Shown here: positions 20,174 to 23,188 of the stretch, one piece after another | Layout: each line of letters starts with the position of its first letter | Position numbering within the stretch: position 1 is the stretch's first letter | From: Halocafeteria seosinensis | Taxonomy: Eukaryota > Sar > Bigyra > Bicosoecida | Direction of reading: 5' to 3' | Assembly (NCBI GenBank): GCA_001687465.1 | Contig: LVLI01000455.1 | Location: forward strand, 1-23,188 | Length of the DNA: 23,188 bases | The notes under the pieces: model-generated | Told to the model about the DNA's origin: nothing | Databases searched by the model: none | The model's input: only the letters and a program-made list of their open reading frames with translations | Made by a program: the position numbers and the translations under genes

Positions 20174-21350
20174 AAATCCATAGGGAATAGTCGGGTGGGT
20201 CACGATCATTGACCCCGCCACATGGATTTACTTGAGAATTTTCCGGCGCGTAACGATCGTTGACGCCAGCACATGAATCAATCCCGAATGTCCCTAGATG
20301 AACAGGATTAAAAGTATTATCAGGGTTTTCGGAGCGAACATGGTCGCTGTGATAATGCGGCTGACCGTGTGCGCTGTTGGGAGCTACCTGCTGCACCATC
20401 GATCTGCCAGAGTGAATGGCATTGTTGTCAGGGTGTGGCTGCCCATGCGCACTACTGAGAGGCACCCGATGTATCGCTGGCTTTTGTCCGCCGTCTTGAT
20501 TCAGGAGCTCCCTGTACACGTCATCTTGTGTGAAAATATCAGTCCGACCTCTGATCGCCTTGTCTTCCCCTGCGGCAGAGCTTGTAACACTACCCCACAG
20601 CTATAGCGTTTGTGTCCTACCAATATCACTTACTCCCCATCGACACTCTTTTGTCCCTCAAAAAGTCATTTACTGCTCGCACGATACTCTGTTTGGTATC
20701 GTATAGCAGGTCATTGGGCAGCTTCTCAATCGGAGTTGAGCGTATTTTCGGAAAAGAGTTCACTGCATCGTATTTCAAAGTTTGCTGCAGTCACGTCCAA
20801 ATGTCATTTTCCCCATTCCTCCGCAGTATTATCCAGTTAGTAACTGCACTTACAGCCCCCTTAGTTCCAGCGTGTGTCATCCGGATGACATCCGAACGAG
20901 TCACTCGAGAATTACAGTAGACTCCACATTGCTCTATGGTAACGTTGCCATTTTTTGAAATACCTGCTTCGTACCAACGCAGATATCCTTCTACAGTGAT
21001 GTGAGTCCAAATCCCAAAAGGTGTGTGGTGGTTCTTACGGTGAATGTCAATACTTCTCATGTCGATGCAACACGGCGTTCCACAGCACAACGTCTCTGGT
21101 TTCACAATAAATGTCAGCTGGTCAGGGACGCCTTCATCCACCATCTCATACTGCAACAGATTACGCATAAAGTGTCCATACAGAGATACTGCATGAGATG
21201 GTAAGGATTTTCCGTGTCCAGTGTACTACTGTAGCTCACCTTCATCGGTCTGCATGGGAAGCACTGGATCATTTTGCAGCATGTACATTTGCCGTAGTTG
21301 ACCCCGTTCACCACAGTCCCCATTCTGTGTCCGTCAGCATTGGTACTCAT
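20172..21350 (-). CDS. Unrecognised four-exon protein with Cys-rich start and repeated tail (about 324 aa)
   Basis: Exons 21350-21240, 21150-20854, 20784-20647 and 20600-20172 join in phase. Exon 1 has a Cys cluster (KCTCCKMIQCFPCRP). Exon 2 is the best-ordered part: PDQLTFIVKPETLCCGTPCC, IDMRSIDIHRKNHHTPFGIW, then TIEQCGVYCNSRVTRSDVIR. It could be a compact beta-rich, Cys-containing domain. Exon 3 has FPKIRSTPIEKLPNDLLYD. Exon 4 is Gly/Pro/His/Asn-rich and holds two pairs of imperfect repeats: SSAHGQPHPDNN/NSAHGQPHYHSD and CAGVNDRYAPENS/CGGVNDRDPPDYS. I do not recognise the family. Introns one (89 nt) and two (69 nt, GTAAGT) are good. The third (46 nt, GTGTCG...CTATAG) is weak and the exon 3-4 join may be wrong. 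A membrane-anchored (palmitoylated) protein is possible from the Cys runs, as speculation only. Confidence 0.55.
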
Positions 21351-21360
21351 CTCCAGAGTA

Positions 21361-21380
21361 CCCTTATAACCCTATATAGG
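21361..21380 (-). promoter_or_regulatory. TATA-like sequence upstream of the minus-strand gene
   Basis: On the minus strand CCTATATAGGGTTATAAGGG lies 11-30 bp before the ATG at 21350. A similar plus-strand string (CCTTATACCCTTCTATAGG) occurs near 19972-19990. It is close to the ATG, so either the 5' UTR is very short or this is not the promoter. Confidence 0.3.
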
Positions 21381-21631
21381 TGGTAAAGCCTCCATATACA
21401 GTAGTAGGTAGTGCACCGAAGTCCTGGGAGCTATTCTCGCCGCCTTTTTTTCCAAAGACAAAGCTCTCACTCACTCACGTGTGTATTATCTACCTGTCCA
21501 ACAGAGGGAACAAATGCCCCACGCATGCATGGCAACCTGACGAGCCGGCTCAGGAAGTACAGTAGTTCTTCGTATCGCTGTTCTCGTCTTCACAACCAGA
21601 ATCCTGCTGCACTGCACAGAGTACACTCTCA

Positions 21632-21659
21632 CTGCAGTCTGCAGTCTGCAGTCTGCAGA
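21632..21659. repeat. Four tandem CTGCAGT heptamers
   Basis: The 7-bp unit CTGCAGT is repeated about four times without interruption, the last copy ending CTGCAGA. Each unit contains a palindromic CTGCAG. No coding context. Confidence 0.85.
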
Positions 21660-21740
21660 GCACTTCTCCGAAGGCATGACTAAGCAGAGGGACTTGCCAG
21701 GGAGCCCCCGTTGTTTCAAAGGCTCGTAGAGCGCAAAACG

Positions 21741-22033
21741 GTACATTACACAGTACAACGTATACTGATTGTACCGTTGGGATTGCGGGGTACAGTACAT
21801 ATTATTCAGGTTTGAGCCGATACGGTACACTGGGTACTGTACTCAGGTGACTGTACACTGTAATTCTGTCCCTCTCGCCCTTGTCTCCAGTTTCCAGCGA
21901 GTTTCGATAGAGCCACATAACAATTTTATAAACATAACTACTACTTGTAGCTAGCAGCTCATGGCTCAATACGATGTACGACTGGGAGGTGCAGTACAGT
22001 ACTGTAAGTTTTACCCTCCTGCACGTACGGTAC
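21741..22033. other. Cluster of 14 GTAC tetramers in non-coding DNA
   Basis: GTAC occurs at 21741, 21753, 21771, 21790, 21795, 21825, 21834, 21839, 21853, 21976, 21994, 21999, 22025 and 22030. About one would be expected by chance in 293 bp. They fall in two groups (nine in 116 bp, five in 58 bp), often as CGGTAC or GTACAGTAC. No gene overlaps. Confidence 0.7.
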
Positions 22034-23188
22034 AAGTCAATTCATGTCGCTTGCTGTTCTGCTGTTCTCATAGCTGGTTTCCATCCGAGATGCGTTTTGC
22101 CGTCTCAGTTCAGTTATTCGTCTACTTTGTTAACTTACTGAATTTCCGATCAACTGCATCGTGCAGTCTGAACGTGGTCGCCCACGTTCTCCCTTGGTAC
22201 ATCTTGTTAGCGGTACCATTATGGTATACAGTATTCAGAAACAGTTTCCACCTCCGCATACATGTATGCGAAAATTTTAAAGGTTGCTTCCTCAAACTAA
22301 AGTGGATTTTCCAATAACTTGTGGCAGAGAAACGCCGTACAGTGTTCATGTATGACCCATATGGAATTGGGATTCATCGGCTGACCATACCGGTATACTG
22401 AGATTCAGAGGTTCCTTTGGATTCTCATGGATTCTAAGGCGGGATAACTCTTGTCTTTGCCTCTAAAGCCATTGTTTGCTCGCACTTCTCGCCAATCAAG
22501 TGCACTTGTGGGGACCAAGTTTCGGGTGCACCAACAAGAACTTACCCTAGGATGCAGAAATAAGGGCCGATTCTAAATGTGCCCTTATTATTGCCGCCTT
22601 TATTCAGGTCTTCAATTGGATAGAGAGCAATACCATGAGGAAGGCAATCATATTTTATGTACTCTGTCAAATTTTTGCTTTCAAAGCATTTCTGGTTACA
22701 AAGATATTGCCCGATTTCTGGGTCTCAAGAGGGCTGAAAAAGTGGCCAGGGGTCATTTTGTGTGTCCCCTTTGCCTCCCCCTTGGGATGGTTGAAGTTGC
22801 GAACGTCCAGAACGTTCGCGAACCCGTTGCAGAAGAATGTACACTGTGAAGTTCGACTGTCGAGCTTTAGTCACACATCTCACACGCCTTCCAGGAGTCG
22901 TAGGCAGCTCTGACGCACGAGAACCTATCACATTCATCCTCAGTAACCATAATAACCCTGGAGTGTAGATTGCCGCTTCTTACCTACTTGTACCAGGGAC
23001 GAAAGAATGTAGAATTCTACTCCGCAGCGGGTGCAAGTAGAAGACGACGATTTATGCGGGAACTGAACCTGCTTCCTTTCTTGCGTCAAGCGAGAAAAGA
23101 CAGACCACCATGACTCCCGTGGTGAATGCGTGTGGAGAACTGCTGTTGACCCATGTTGTTGTTCCCACCAAAACAAACTATCTCCGTT
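22034..23188. other. Non-coding tail of the window
   Basis: Open frames here (for example 21961-22317 and 22577-22913) overlap one another in several phases, have no recognisable motif and lack good splice partners, so I do not call a gene. A hairpin lies at 22799-22819. More GTAC sites occur at 22197, 22212 and 22334. The region may be promoter, repeat-derived or part of a gene beyond the window. Confidence 0.35.
22799..22819. repeat. Short hairpin, 8-bp arms
   Basis: GCGAACGT (22799-22806) and ACGTTCGC (22812-22819) are perfect inverted arms around 5 nt (CCAGA). It could be a dimeric protein-binding site or part of a dispersed repeat. Confidence 0.5.

Noticed and set aside
20027-20212. 61-codon plus-strand frame starting MELRQQIM
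   Set aside because: Short, no motif, and it runs into the 3' end of the better supported minus-strand gene.
22577-22913. Two overlapping plus-strand frames near the window end
   Set aside because: Different phases over the same DNA, no conserved motif, no splice partners; probably chance or repeat-derived.
1-23188. tRNA, rRNA or CRISPR-like arrays
   Set aside because: No tRNA-type B-box hairpin set, no rRNA core sequence and no regularly spaced repeat array was recognised by eye.

Overview
This is nuclear DNA from a small-genome eukaryote, most likely a protist. The evidence is GT-AG introns, nearly all about 46-99 nt and mostly 58-74 nt, and very short gaps between genes (convergent stop codons 11 bp and 50 bp apart). 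There is a recognisable dynactin p50 subunit (dynamitin), so the organism should have cytoplasmic dynein/dynactin, which argues against red algae and land plants. Together with a GCC2/GCC3-type Cys-rich membrane protein and an F-box/polytopic-membrane family, this makes a stramenopile or related SAR lineage my best guess. That placement is inference, and nothing in the window fixes the species.

Layout. 32-601 (-) is a small unrecognised three-exon gene. 776-3465 holds an F-box/multi-TM pseudogene entangled with transposon debris: an inverted pair of ~165-bp repeats, a 75-bp tandem duplication, and a frameshifted retrotransposon chromodomain. 3982-4546 (+) is an unrecognised small gene converging on dynamitin (4558-5977, -). 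A 403-bp divergent spacer separates dynamitin from an apparently intact F-box/multi-TM gene (6381-8411, +). 8629-8997 (+) is a candidate coiled-coil mini-gene. 9036-11543 (+) is a GCC2/GCC3-plus-membrane gene broken by several frameshifts. 11586-11987 (+) is a three-exon gene for a basic 93-residue protein. 12655-12855 carries the C-terminal Zn-knuckle end of a reverse transcriptase. 12992-16671 (+) is an eight-exon gene whose C-terminal part reads as an XPF-like fold plus helix-hairpin-helix without the catalytic ERK motif, most like the meiotic crossover protein ZIP2/SHOC1. It converges on a second intact F-box/multi-TM gene (16722-18743, -). 20172-21350 (-) is an unrecognised four-exon gene with a Cys-rich start and a tail of duplicated segments. 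The last ~1.8 kb looks non-coding, with a dense cluster of GTAC tetramers and short repeats.

The most interesting signal is the F-box/multi-TM family. Three members lie in 20 kb, all with an F-box, a basic linker and a membrane region built from about four copies of a two-helix unit, with introns at matching positions. The architecture suggests a membrane-embedded SCF ubiquitin-ligase receptor, but no partner or substrate can be read from the sequence. All gene models were spliced by eye and need transcript support.
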